Positions 34,589-44,300 of a stretch of DNA of 64,000 nt are shown piece after piece (the stretch's first letter is position 1; each line of letters begins with the position of its first letter). This DNA is from Thiocapsa roseilacustris (GTDB lineage Bacteria; Pseudomonadota; Gammaproteobacteria; Chromatiales; Chromatiaceae). The stretch lies in NCBI RefSeq assembly GCF_041903755.1, contig NZ_JBBWVE010000028.1:1-64000 (forward strand), read 5' to 3'. Under the pieces are notes generated by a model that saw only the letters and a program-made list of their open reading frames with translations, searched no databases and was not told where the DNA came from. The translations under genes were made by a program, and so were the position numbers.

Positions 34589-36007
34589 CTAAGGCACCCG
34601 AACCGCATGAAACATGCGCCCGTCGCCCCGCTGGACCAGAATTGCAACGGACCGACCCGACTGGATCGCATCGAGGATCCGATTGAACCCTGCCAGATCC
34701 TGTACCGGCTGGTTGTCGAGCATCAGGATCACGTCGCCCACGCTCAACCCCGCTTGTTCCGCGGGTCCGGGCTCGACCCCTTCGACCAACACACCGCCTG
34801 CAACGACGGCCAACGCCTCGCGCTGCTCCGCCGTGATCTCGCCCGCGAAGAGACCGATCCGATTCGCCGACACCTTCTCCGGCTCGCCGGGGCGAGCCGC
34901 GATCTGATCCTCTTCCGGTAGCTCGCCGATCTCGATGCCGAGATCGACCAGCTCGCCGACTCTAAGCACTTGCAGTTGCACGCGCTCGCCGACCGGCGTC
35001 ATTCCGACCATGGGCGGCAAGGCACTCGAGGTCGGAATCTCCCGTCCGTTATAGGTCACGATGATATCGCCCGGCCGTATCTTCGCGGCCTCGGCCGGAC
35101 TCCCCGGCAGGACCTGTGCGACCAATGCCCCGCGCGGCTGATTCATCCCGAATGATTCGGCAAGCTCCCGGGTCACGTCCTGAATCAAGACCCCCAGCCA
35201 CCCGCGGCTGACCCGGCCCTTGGTCTGCAGCTGATCGACCACGTCCATCACGACATCGATCGGGATCGCGAACGAGAGTCCCATGAAACCGCCCGTGCGG
35301 CTGTAGATCTGACTGTTGACACCGACCACCTCGCCGTCGAGGTTGAATAAGGGTCCGCCCGAGTTGCCAGGATTGATCGCCACGTCGGTTTGAATGAAGG
35401 GAATGTAGTTTTCGCTCGGAAGACTGCGACCTTTGGCGCTCACAATCCCCGCGGTGGCGGAGGACTCGAATCCGAAGGGCGAGCCGATCGCCAGCACCCA
35501 CGCACCGACCTTGAGGTTCTGAGCGGCGCCGATCTTGACCGCCGGAAGCCCCTCGCCATCGATCTTCAGGAGCGCAATGTCGCTGCGTTTATCCGTGCCG
35601 ACCAAGGTCGCCACGAACTCGCGCCGATCACTGGTGCGCACGATGATCTCCTCCGCACCCTCGACGACATGGGCGTTGGTCAGTACGAACCCATCGGTCG
35701 AGATGATGAATCCGGATCCGAGGGAACGCGATTGAGCGCTATTGTCCGGTAGGGCACCGTCTTCGCCGAAGAAATGCCGGAAAAAATCCTGAAGGGGACT
35801 GTCTTCCGGGAGATCGGGAACTGAATATTCACGTAACTCCGCGGCCGAGACCGGCGCCTGTTTGGTGCTGATGTTGACCACCGAGGGGCCGTTCTCGGCG
35901 ACGAGATCGACAAAGTCCGGAAGCATCCGGCTGGCCGCAAGCCCGGGCATGAGCGCGCCGCAGACCAATGCCGCGAGGGCGAAGGAGAAGATCGGGATGG
36001 GGCGCAT
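34589..36007 (-). CDS. mucD: Periplasmic serine protease MucD/DegP
   Basis: MucD/DegP degrades and refolds misfolded envelope proteins and feeds back on the sigma-E pathway. The 472-residue protein has a signal peptide (IFSFALAALVCGALMPGL), a trypsin-like domain with the triad His in LTNAHVVEGAEE, Asp in DKRSDIALLKID and Ser in NPGNSGGPLFN, and two PDZ domains (GWLGVLIQDVTRELAESFGM and the C-terminal PAEQAGLSVGDVILMLDNQP). The start at 36007 gives a proper signal peptide. It follows mucC on the same strand after a 175-bp gap, the usual rpoE-mucABCD order. Confidence 0.93.
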   Translation of the reverse strand: MRPIPIFSFALAALVCGALMPGLAASRMLPDFVDLVAENGPSVVNISTKQAPVSAAELREYSVPDLPEDSPLQDFFRHFFGEDGALPDNSAQSRSLGSGFIISTDGFVLTNAHVVEGAEEIIVRTSDRREFVATLVGTDKRSDIALLKIDGEGLPAVKIGAAQNLKVGAWVLAIGSPFGFESSATAGIVSAKGRSLPSENYIPFIQTDVAINPGNSGGPLFNLDGEVVGVNSQIYSRTGGFMGLSFAIPIDVVMDVVDQLQTKGRVSRGWLGVLIQDVTRELAESFGMNQPRGALVAQVLPGSPAEAAKIRPGDIIVTYNGREIPTSSALPPMVGMTPVGERVQLQVLRVGELVDLGIEIGELPEEDQIAARPGEPEKVSANRIGLFAGEITAEQREALAVVAGGVLVEGVEPGPAEQAGLSVGDVILMLDNQPVQDLAGFNRILDAIQSGRSVAILVQRGDGRMFHAVRVP

Positions 36008-36182
36008 GGATGCTCCGAAATGAAAAGGTTCGATCGGGCGGCCGCCTCGACCGCAGCGGTGCGGATGTCGCCTGATCGCGTTTGGAGGCTGCCGAAACCT
36101 TGTCGTCCGCAAGAAAGGGTCGTCCCGCCGGGCTGCTGCGCCGGAAGGTCGGGTGACTGGTTCGGATCGGCAACGACCCGAA

Positions 36183-36662
36183 TCAGAGTGCCGTCGGAAT
36201 CACGACCGGCACACCCCGCTCGATGCGACAGACTACCGCCTGCTGATCCGGACGAGTCCGTGACCGCGCACTGTAGCCGCGCAGCCAGAGCAACGCCAGA
36301 GTGAAGCCAAGCCCGGCACCGAGCAGCGCCGCCGCATCGGCATAGCGTCCTCCGGCGATACCGGCAAGGGCTTCTCCCGCAAGCGCACCGCCGAGAAGGC
36401 CCGCCAGCGGTGCGAAGTAAACCGCAAAAGACACCGAAAGGAGACCCTGCTCGGAGATCCCGAGCACGACCCGCTCGCCAACCGACGCCTGCGCCTGATT
36501 CAATGCTTCAACCTGAATCGAGCTGCGCCCGAAGAAGCGCTCGATCAGTGATGTTCCGCAGGCACCGTGCGCGGCACAGCCCCCGCAGACCGTGCGCCGC
36601 TCGATCCGGACCCGGGCATAAGAGCCGTCGATCGAAACCACGACACCTGATTCTTCGATCAT
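36183..36662 (-). CDS. rseC: RseC/MucC family protein
   Basis: This 159-residue protein has an N-terminal Cys-rich segment (RRTVCGGCAAHGACGTSLI), a small beta domain and two membrane helices (LLSVSFAVYFAPLAGLLGGA and AAALLGAGLGFTLALLWL). This is the RseC/MucC layout. RseC proteins modulate sigma-E signalling and interact with the Rnf/redox-sensing machinery. The start MIEESGVVVSIDG matches family N-termini. It begins 8 nt downstream of the rseB stop. Confidence 0.9.
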   Translation of the reverse strand: MIEESGVVVSIDGSYARVRIERRTVCGGCAAHGACGTSLIERFFGRSSIQVEALNQAQASVGERVVLGISEQGLLSVSFAVYFAPLAGLLGGALAGEALAGIAGGRYADAAALLGAGLGFTLALLWLRGYSARSRTRPDQQAVVCRIERGVPVVIPTAL

Positions 36663-36669
36663 CGGCGGG

Positions 36670-37638
36670 TCACTCCGACGGGTTCTCGACACGTTGAACA
36701 CCGAGCACGGCCGCTTCGACAGTCGCGGACGGGACCTCGCCGACAGCAGTAATCTGGTAACCGTCGACTTGCCGTCCGGCCGCGTGCACGGCACCAATAT
36801 GGGCCGACCCGCTCAGCCCGTCGCGGGTATCGTCCTCGATGTAGACGGAATACGCGGAGAGCCTATCGGTAAAAAGGAAGTGCTCGACCGCTGCACCGCT
36901 CGGATGGTCCATCGCGCCGTGGCGGACCAATTGGAAGCCGGGCGGACGCTCGTCGAAACGCCAGCGGCCCTCGTCCCGGGCCGCAGGGGCACTCCGCAGC
37001 CCGACCGCCTCCGCCCTCGCAGGCACGGTCGGGACAGTCGTATCGACCGTGATGGAGGTGAACATCAACTGCTCGAGTGACGAGCCGTTGCTGTCGATCA
37101 GATCGGACTTCAGCGGCAGGTAGGTTTCCCGATCGACAAAAAACCGATATCCGTATCTCAGATCATCGCGCGGGATGATCCCGACCACCTCCGTGTCGCG
37201 CCCGGCGACCCGCGCGATCCCTTGAATCTCGATACGATAGTGATCGCCGAGCTGCTCCGGGGCAATTCCGTCGGTGTTCAAGAGTCCGCCTGCTCCGGAC
37301 GGACGTTTGACCGAAATCGGATGTCCGTCGGGCAACACGCACATCACACGATCACGCTCGCGAGTCACCGCCTTGATGGGACCACTCAGCGACAATAACC
37401 GCTCCTGGACCTGTCCCGCCTCGTAGCGATGCACCAGGTGCAGGGCCTCGAGTCGGTTGTCGTGCGAGTAGACCAGCGTACCCTCGTAGCTGAGCGATCT
37501 CAGCGCCTCGGCCATCCGCTGAAGAAGGTCGCTCGCGCGCTCGGTCACTTCGTCGGCAAGGGTTGCCTGGGCCAACAGCGACAGCACGAGAAACATGCCC
37601 AGCCGGTCCGGGAAACGCGGGTTAACGGCCCGCTTCAT
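36670..37638 (-). CDS. rseB: Sigma-E regulator RseB/MucB
   Basis: RseB/MucB is a periplasmic lipid-sensing protein that shields the anti-sigma factor from protease attack. The 322-residue protein has a signal peptide (FLVLSLLAQATLAD), the N-terminal domain LLQRMAEALRSLSYEGTLVY and YRFFVDRETYLPLKSDLID, and the small C-terminal domain SAYSVYIEDDTRDGLSGSAH. The start at 37638 overlaps the end of rseA by 17 nt, indicating coupled translation; Met 37656 is an alternative. Confidence 0.93.
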   Translation of the reverse strand: MKRAVNPRFPDRLGMFLVLSLLAQATLADEVTERASDLLQRMAEALRSLSYEGTLVYSHDNRLEALHLVHRYEAGQVQERLLSLSGPIKAVTRERDRVMCVLPDGHPISVKRPSGAGGLLNTDGIAPEQLGDHYRIEIQGIARVAGRDTEVVGIIPRDDLRYGYRFFVDRETYLPLKSDLIDSNGSSLEQLMFTSITVDTTVPTVPARAEAVGLRSAPAARDEGRWRFDERPPGFQLVRHGAMDHPSGAAVEHFLFTDRLSAYSVYIEDDTRDGLSGSAHIGAVHAAGRQVDGYQITAVGEVPSATVEAAVLGVQRVENPSE

Positions 37639-38182
37639 AGCCGACGAAGGTCGCATAAGGCAGCATGCCCTTGGCCCCGGTCGTCGGGGCAGTCTCTTGG
37701 TGGGTCACGAGATAAAGATCCAGCTTGTTGGCCAGCTCGGGGTGGTCCAGGTCCCATCGCTTTGCCGGTACGACGAGGGCAGCCGGCTGCGCGGCAAAGG
37801 TCGGCGCCGCGGCGGGAACATCCGAAAGCGAGCCCGCACCGTCGAAGAGGCTCGGGGCCACGAAAACCGCAAGAAAGGCCGCCGCTGCTGCAAGCGCGAT
37901 ACCTGCGATCGGCCGGTTGGGTCTCGCCCGCTCGGCACCGCGCCCGCGCGGGGCGAAGACAGCGGGCTCATGAGCGATCCGCTCGCGGACCACATCAGCA
38001 ACCCCGCGGTATGATCCTTGAATAGGCTCGCCGCGAATCGCCGAACCGATCGCGTGAAAGCGCTCCCACGTGCCCCGCAGGTCGGGATCGCGCGTCATCG
38101 CATCGACGAGGCGCGCGGTCCCGGCGGGATCGAGCGTGCCGTCCTGAAGCTCGGAAATGCGTTGTCGTAGCTCGTCGCTCAT
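37622..38182 (-). CDS. rseA: Anti-sigma-E factor RseA/MucA
   Basis: RseA/MucA is a single-pass membrane anti-sigma factor. The 186-residue protein has the N-terminal sigma-binding domain (ELRQRISELQDGTLDPAGTA, RDPDLRGTWERFHAIGSAIR), a membrane helix near residue 100 (IAGIALAAAAAFLAVFVAP) and a periplasmic tail ending in a LPYATFVGYEA-like segment. Stress-induced cleavage of the periplasmic tail would release sigma-E. The start MSDELRQ at 38182 is the family start; an in-frame Met lies 27 nt upstream without a ribosome site. Confidence 0.92.
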   Translation of the reverse strand: MSDELRQRISELQDGTLDPAGTARLVDAMTRDPDLRGTWERFHAIGSAIRGEPIQGSYRGVADVVRERIAHEPAVFAPRGRGAERARPNRPIAGIALAAAAAFLAVFVAPSLFDGAGSLSDVPAAAPTFAAQPAALVVPAKRWDLDHPELANKLDLYLVTHQETAPTTGAKGMLPYATFVGYEAGR

Positions 38183-38330
38183 TGCTGCTTGCCTGGGCTG
38201 AGAATTCATGTGTTGGATGGCCGACGTAGAGGGATCATCTCGACATCCCCGGCCGGGCGGTTACGCCGCGGAGCGGATTCGACCTCGCATGCCGCAGACC
38301 GCTCGCTGACGTTTTGACGCCTGCAAGCCG

Positions 38331-38909
38331 TCATGGTTCGAGGAGCGGCCTCAACCGCTTGTCGATTGCGTCCCTGGCGCGAAAAATCCGCGAGCGTACG
38401 GTACCGATCGGGCACGCCATTGCGGTTGCGATTTCCTCGTAGCTCATGCCCTCGAGCTCACGCAGGACGATGGCCGTGCGCAGATCGTCGGGGAGATCGT
38501 CGAGCGCACGCTGCACGGTCTGCGCGATCTCGTCGGTCAGGGCGAGACGCTCGGGCGTGCCCGAATCGCGAAGGCGAACGCCCATGTCCATCTGCTCGGC
38601 GACCTCGGCCTCGACATCGTCCCCCGGGGGGCGGCGTCCCTGAGCTACCAGGTGATTCTTCACCGTGTTCACTGCGATCCGGTAGAGCCAGGTGTAAAAC
38701 GCACTCTCGCCGCGAAACGCCGGCAGCGCGCGGTATGCCTTGAGAAAGGCATCCTGGCTGACGTCCATCACCTCGCTCGGATCACGGATATACCGAGAGA
38801 TCAGATTCGCCACCTTCTGCTGATACTTCAACACCAAGAGGTCGAACGCGCGCTTATCTCCGTTCTGGGCGCGCGCCACGAGCACCTGATCGGCTGTGCG
38901 CTCAGACAT
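38331..38909 (-). CDS. rpoE: Extracytoplasmic sigma factor RpoE/AlgU
   Basis: The 192-residue ECF sigma factor directs RNA polymerase to envelope-stress promoters. Sigma region 2 is seen in FDLLVLKYQQKVANLISRY and FLKAYRALPAFRGESAFYTW, and region 4 in ALDDLPDDLRTAIVLRELEG and MACPIGTVRSRIFRARDAID. The start MSERTADQVLVARAQNGD matches AlgU/RpoE. It opens the rpoE-rseA-rseB-rseC-mucD cluster. A sigma-E-like promoter lies 63 nt upstream, consistent with autoregulation. Confidence 0.96.
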   Translation of the reverse strand: MSERTADQVLVARAQNGDKRAFDLLVLKYQQKVANLISRYIRDPSEVMDVSQDAFLKAYRALPAFRGESAFYTWLYRIAVNTVKNHLVAQGRRPPGDDVEAEVAEQMDMGVRLRDSGTPERLALTDEIAQTVQRALDDLPDDLRTAIVLRELEGMSYEEIATAMACPIGTVRSRIFRARDAIDKRLRPLLEP

Positions 38910-38950
38910 GGACGCGGGCCTTGGCGCTGCTGACCAGCAATTCCGTTGGC

Positions 38951-38977
38951 ATGGACAATTCCCCGATTCGGAAGTTC
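38951..38977 (-). promoter_or_regulatory. Candidate sigma-E promoter of rpoE
   Basis: On the minus strand a GAACTT -35 element (38972-38977) is followed after 16 bp by TCCAT (38951-38955) as -10. This fits the sigma-E consensus GGAACTT-N16-TCNAA only in part. It is correctly placed upstream of rpoE for autoregulation. Confidence 0.5.
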
Positions 38978-39182
38978 TTGAGCACACTCAAGTGCGGCCG
39001 AGGCCCTCTAAATAAAGCGACAAACCTTGATCCCGCCCATGAAATGGGTGAGTTTACGGCGAACCGCCTCGATCGCCCAACTCAACCCGATCACACTCGG
39101 GATAGAAGCTCGTGAAGACGCAGGTCTCAACCCGTCCGGCCTCGACGCCTGACCCATACCCTACCGTTCTAAGGTTCCGATC

Positions 39183-40811
39183 ATGCCAGCCACGCCTCAC
39201 CGTTACGACGTTCTGATTCTCGGCAGCGGCGCCGCCGGATTAAGCCTTGCACTGCGCCTACACGAGGACCTTTCGGTCGCCGTGGTCTCCAAGCGAGAGC
39301 TCCGGGAAGGCAGCACGCTCTATGCGCAAGGCGGCATCTCGGCCGTGCTGGATGCAACCGACTCGATCGAATCCCATGTCCAGGACACGCTGAAGGCCGG
39401 GGCCGGGCTCTGCGACCGTCGCGTGGTCAAGCAGATTGTAGAGCGCGGACCGGACAACATCCGCTGGCTGCTCGATCAGGGCGTGGAGTTTACACGGGAC
39501 GAAGCCAGCGCATCGACAGGCGGCTATCACCTCACCCGCGAAGGCGGTCATACCCATCGCCGGGTCATCCACGCCGCCGATGCAACCGGTCGTGCCGTAG
39601 CAACGACGCTCGAGGCACAGGTGCGCATCAAGCCGAACGTCACCCTGTTCGAGCAGCACATCGCCGTCGACCTCATCACCTCCAAGCATCGCCCCGGCAA
39701 AACGGACCGGCGCTGTCTCGGCGCCTACATCCTTGACTTAGGCACGGGACAGGTCGAAGTCTACCTCGCGCGTTTTGTCGTCTTGGCGACCGGAGGGGCG
39801 AACAAGGTCTATCTTTACACCAGCAACCCGGATGTCTCCACCGGCGACGGCATCGCGATGGCCTGGCGAGCCGGATGTCGGGTCGCGAATATGGAGTTCA
39901 TGCAGTTTCACCCGACCTGTCTCTATCACCCGGAGGCCCGCTCCTACCTGATTACGGAGGCGTTGCGCGGAGAAGGCGCGCGTCTGTTGTTGCCCGACGG
40001 CGAGCGCTTCATGCCCCGCTTCGATCCACGTGCCGAGCTCGCCCCGCGCGACATCGTGGCACGCGCCATCGACCACGAGATGAAGCGGCTCGGTACCGCC
40101 TGCGTCTATCTCGACATCTCGCATCGCCCCGCCGATTTCGTGATCGAGCATTTCCCGACCATCCATCAACGTTGTTTGAAGCTGGGAATCGACATCACCA
40201 CCGATCCCATCCCGGTCGTCCCGGCGGCACATTACACGTGCGGCGGCGTGATGGTCGATGACCGAGCCCGCACCGATCTGCCCGGTCTCTACGCGAGCGG
40301 CGAGACCGCCTACACGGGCCTGCACGGAGCGAACCGGATGGCCAGCAACTCGCTTCTGGAATGTCTGGTGTATTCGGAGCTGGCGGCCGAGGATATTGCA
40401 CGCCTGATGAACGAGATCCCGCACCCGCCCGAGGTGCAACCCTGGGACGAGAGCCGGGTTACGGAGCCGGACGAAGAGGTGGTGGTCACACACAATTGGG
40501 ATGAGCTGCGGCGTTTCATGTGGGACTATGTCGGTATCGTACGTACCAACAAGCGCCTGCGCCGCGCCAAACGCCGTGCGGACCTGCTGCAACAGGAGGT
40601 CATCGAGTACTACAGCAGATTCCGGGTCAGCAACGACCTGATCGAGCTGCGCAACCTGCTTGAGGTCGCCGACCTGATCATCCAATCGGCGCTGCGGCGG
40701 CGCGAGAGTCGCGGACTGCATTACACCCTGGATTTTCCGGACAAGGACGCGACCCAGCGTACCCCGACCATCCTGATCCCGGACAGCTACCGACCACGAC
40801 ACGGCGATTGA
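39183..40811 (+). CDS. nadB: L-aspartate oxidase
   Basis: NadB oxidises L-aspartate to iminoaspartate, the first step of bacterial NAD biosynthesis. The 542-residue flavoprotein shows the FAD dinucleotide-binding motif VLILGSGAAGLSLALRLHED, the substrate loop EGGHTHRRVIHAADATGRAV, MEFMQFHPTCLYHPEARSYL, and the C-terminal FAD motif TCGGVMVDDRARTDLPGLYA with SGETAYTGLHGANRMASNSL. Length and motifs are standard. It is divergent from rpoE. A long hexanucleotide hairpin follows 90 nt downstream. Confidence 0.97.
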   Translation: MPATPHRYDVLILGSGAAGLSLALRLHEDLSVAVVSKRELREGSTLYAQGGISAVLDATDSIESHVQDTLKAGAGLCDRRVVKQIVERGPDNIRWLLDQGVEFTRDEASASTGGYHLTREGGHTHRRVIHAADATGRAVATTLEAQVRIKPNVTLFEQHIAVDLITSKHRPGKTDRRCLGAYILDLGTGQVEVYLARFVVLATGGANKVYLYTSNPDVSTGDGIAMAWRAGCRVANMEFMQFHPTCLYHPEARSYLITEALRGEGARLLLPDGERFMPRFDPRAELAPRDIVARAIDHEMKRLGTACVYLDISHRPADFVIEHFPTIHQRCLKLGIDITTDPIPVVPAAHYTCGGVMVDDRARTDLPGLYASGETAYTGLHGANRMASNSLLECLVYSELAAEDIARLMNEIPHPPEVQPWDESRVTEPDEEVVVTHNWDELRRFMWDYVGIVRTNKRLRRAKRRADLLQQEVIEYYSRFRVSNDLIELRNLLEVADLIIQSALRRRESRGLHYTLDFPDKDATQRTPTILIPDSYRPRHGD

Positions 40812-40902
40812 GGACAAGGTCGCTTGCGGGCATTTAGACCGTGTAGGAACGGATGAAAAAGAAGTAAAACGACTCGACGAGAGAATACCTTTACCGCGGT
40901 TC

Positions 40903-40967
40903 TCGTTGTCGTTGTCGTTGTCGTCCTCGACAGCGACTAACGACAACGACAACGACAACGACAACGA
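40903..40967. repeat. GTTGTC/GACAAC hairpin upstream of ppsA
   Basis: The left arm is nearly four units of TCGTTG (40903-40925) and the right arm is CGACAAC units (40941-40967), with about 15 bp between. The stem could pair over 23 bp or more. A similar structure follows ppsA at 44944-45003. Confidence 0.8.
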
Positions 40968-41338
40968 TTGGATTCAGAGCTCATGGTAGTTCCGACACGT
41001 GACCTCGCCTCGAGCTTGAATATCGATCACCGGGGAACGGTCGTTCGGCAGACCCACCGCACCCCGATGAAAAGGGAAGCGACCGATCGCCCGTTTCTCA
41101 ATGCTCAAGATTGACTTAGCCCGAAGGCGACCATTTTCGAAGTAGGTTATATTGCCGCGTTACGTCGGAGCGCTTACAAGGGTCCTCGCGCGCGTCGATT
41201 TCGCTGTCCGATTCGATGCGTCGCCCGGCCCGACCGTCGCGCACCCGCGGCCCAACGGCACCGCCCGGTTCCGCCCGCGTTAGCCCGCGATCCGCCCGGT
41301 CCCGCCCGACATCCCCCCGCAATTGGAGAACGATCAAG

Positions 41339-44300
41339 ATGACCGACTATGTCCGCTGGCTGAGCGAGCTCGGAATGGACGACGTCCCCGTCGTCGGCGG
41401 CAAGAACGCGTCGCTCGGCGAGATGATCCAGAACCTCACCGACCTGGGTGTTCAGGTGCCGGGCGGATTTGCGACGACCGCCGACGCCTACCGCGAGTTC
41501 CTCGCCAAAGATGGACTGGACGAGCGCATCCAAGCGGTCCTCGACGCGTTGGACGTCGACGACGTCACGGCGCTCTCCCAGGCCGGCCCGCGCATCCGCG
41601 GATGGGTCATGGAGCAGCCCTTCCCGGCGGCGCTTGAAGCGGCGATCGACGACGCCTTCGCCCGTCTGACCGCCGAGGCCGGCACCGCCGCGGTCTCCTG
41701 GGCCGTGCGCTCCTCGGCCACCGCCGAGGATCTGCCCGACGCCTCCTTTGCCGGTCAGCAGGAGACCTTCCTCAACGTCGAGGGTCTGGACAACATCAAG
41801 CACCGGATCAAGGAGGTCTTCGCCTCCCTGTTCAACGACCGGGCCATCTCCTACCGCGTCCATCAGGGCTTCGAGCACCGCAATGTCGCCCTCTCGGCCG
41901 GCATCCAGCGCATGGTACGCAGCGATCTTGCCGCCTCCGGGGTCATGTTCACGCTGGATACCGAATCGGGTTTTCGCGACGCCGTCTTCATCACCTCGAG
42001 CTACGGGCTCGGCGAGATGGTCGTGCAGGGCGCGGTCAACCCCGACGAGTTCTACGTCCATAAGCCCACGCTCGCCGCCGGCCGGCCCGCGATCCTGCGC
42101 CGCAGCGTCGGCGACAAAGCGATCCGCATGGTCTACGACGGCACCGCGGGCACCAAAAGCCCGGTGCGCACCGAGGATGTCCCCGACGCCGATCGGCAGC
42201 GCTTCAGCATCACGGATGCCGAGATCGAGCAGCTCGCACGCCAGGCGGTGCTGATCGAGCAGCACTACGGCCGCCCGATGGATATCGAGTGGGCCAAAGA
42301 CGGCAACGACGGCAAGCTCTATGTCGTACAGGCGCGTCCAGAGACCGTGCAGAGCCGCTCCGGAAACGTGATCGAGCGCTATGTGCTGCGCGAGAAGGGG
42401 CCGGTGCTCACCACCGGTCGCAGTATCGGCAGCCGCATCGGCGCCGGCGCGGCCAAGATCGTCTCGAGCATCGCCGACATGCACCGTGTCGAGGCCGGCG
42501 ACGTCCTGATCACAGACATGACCGACCCCGACTGGGAGCCGGTGATGAAGCGCGCGGCGGCCATCGTCACCAACCGCGGCGGGCGGACCTGCTTCTCCGG
42601 TGACACCCTCCTGCTGACCAACCGGGGATTCATGACCTTCGCCGATCTCCATGCGCGTGGGCACGATGGAATCCGCGTGCCCTCCCTGCATCGCGATACG
42701 CTCAAGGTCGAATGGAAGCCGGTCGAAGCCGTCATACAGAAGCAGGCGGCCACGATCAAGGTCGAGATCTCTCAGACCGGCCGGATGCAGGGCAATACCC
42801 TGACCCTGACGCCTGATCACAAGATGCTCAATCTGGCGGAAGCAAAGCTGGTCGACAGCGAGATGCAGCGGATACTTGAGGATGGCGACGCCGTCCTGCT
42901 CGCTCAGCATTTGCCGCAGCTCTCCAGCTCCACCGACAAAGAGCGCTCGCTGGCCTATCTGCTCGGCGGGCTCATGAGCGATGGCCACATCCATCTGACC
43001 CGGACCCACGGCGAGGTGACCTTCATCAAGAAGCCGACCGAGCTCAAGCAGCAGTTCATCGCCCGCATGAACACAGCGCTGCTGGAGAACTATGGCAAGG
43101 GCTTCAGTACCTCCGCCAAACAGGTCTCGCAAGGTTTCATCCGGGGCGCGCAAGTCGTCGGTCAGGCCAACGCCTATCGTTGTTATTCCAAGGCCATCGC
43201 CGAAGATCTGAGCCTCGAACAGGAGGGCATCGTCACCACGCTCCTGCAGGCCGACGTCGACTTGGCCGCGAGTTTCCTCGCCGGTCTGATCGATGGCGAT
43301 GGCAGCTTCAAGCATGGCCGCGTCAATCTGTATGTGTCGGATACCGAAACGCTGCAAGCCGTCGCGGTAGCCTGTCTTCGGCTTGGCACGGTGCCGCAGG
43401 TCACCAGCAACCGCCACATCCATAACGTGCAGATCGTCGAGAAACTCGATCTGATCGGGCAGTATACGCAGCGCGTCAAGTGTCGTGACGAGCGCCGGGT
43501 CGGCAGCCGCTTCTTCAACACGCGCCAACTCTTCAGCGCCGATGTCAATTCGGACGTCAACAACCGGGTCAGAAAGGGCTATCTGATCGCCGAGCGCGCC
43601 ATCGCCGAGAGCCTGCCGCGATTGGATTCCGCGCAGGCCGCGCGCCTGCAAACCCTGCTGGATTCGGATGTCCGTCAATCCCGAGTCCGTCTGGTCGAGA
43701 CGCGCGGGGAAGAGGCGGTCTACAACATCACGGTGGCCGACCATCACAACTATATCGTCTTCACCGAGCGCTATTCCCCGGTGCTGGTCAACAACTGCCA
43801 TGCGGCGATTATTGCCCGCGAGTTGGGCGTGCCGGCTGTCGTCGGCTGCAACAACGCGACCGACGTGGTGCAGGACGGCCAGCTTGTCACCGTCAGTTGC
43901 GCAGAGGGCGACACGGGTCTCATCTACGACGGCAAGCTGGCGTTCGACTACAAGACCGTCGAACTCTCGGCCATGCCCGAGATCCCGGTAAAGATCATGA
44001 TGAACGTCGGCAACCCGGATCGTGCCTTCGCCTTCGCGGCCACGCCGAACGCCGGTATCGGTCTGGCGCGTCTGGAGTTCATCATCAACAACATGATCGG
44101 GATCCACCCCAAAGCGCTGCTCGAATTCGACCAGCTCCCGGCGGACCTCAAGGCCAAGATCGCACCGCGCATCGCCGCCTACAAAAGCCCGCGCGAGTTC
44201 TACATCGCCAAGCTCGCCGAAGGCATCTCGACCCTGGCCGCCGCCTTCGCACCCAACACCGTCATCGTGCGCATGTCGGACTTCAAGTCCAACGAATACG

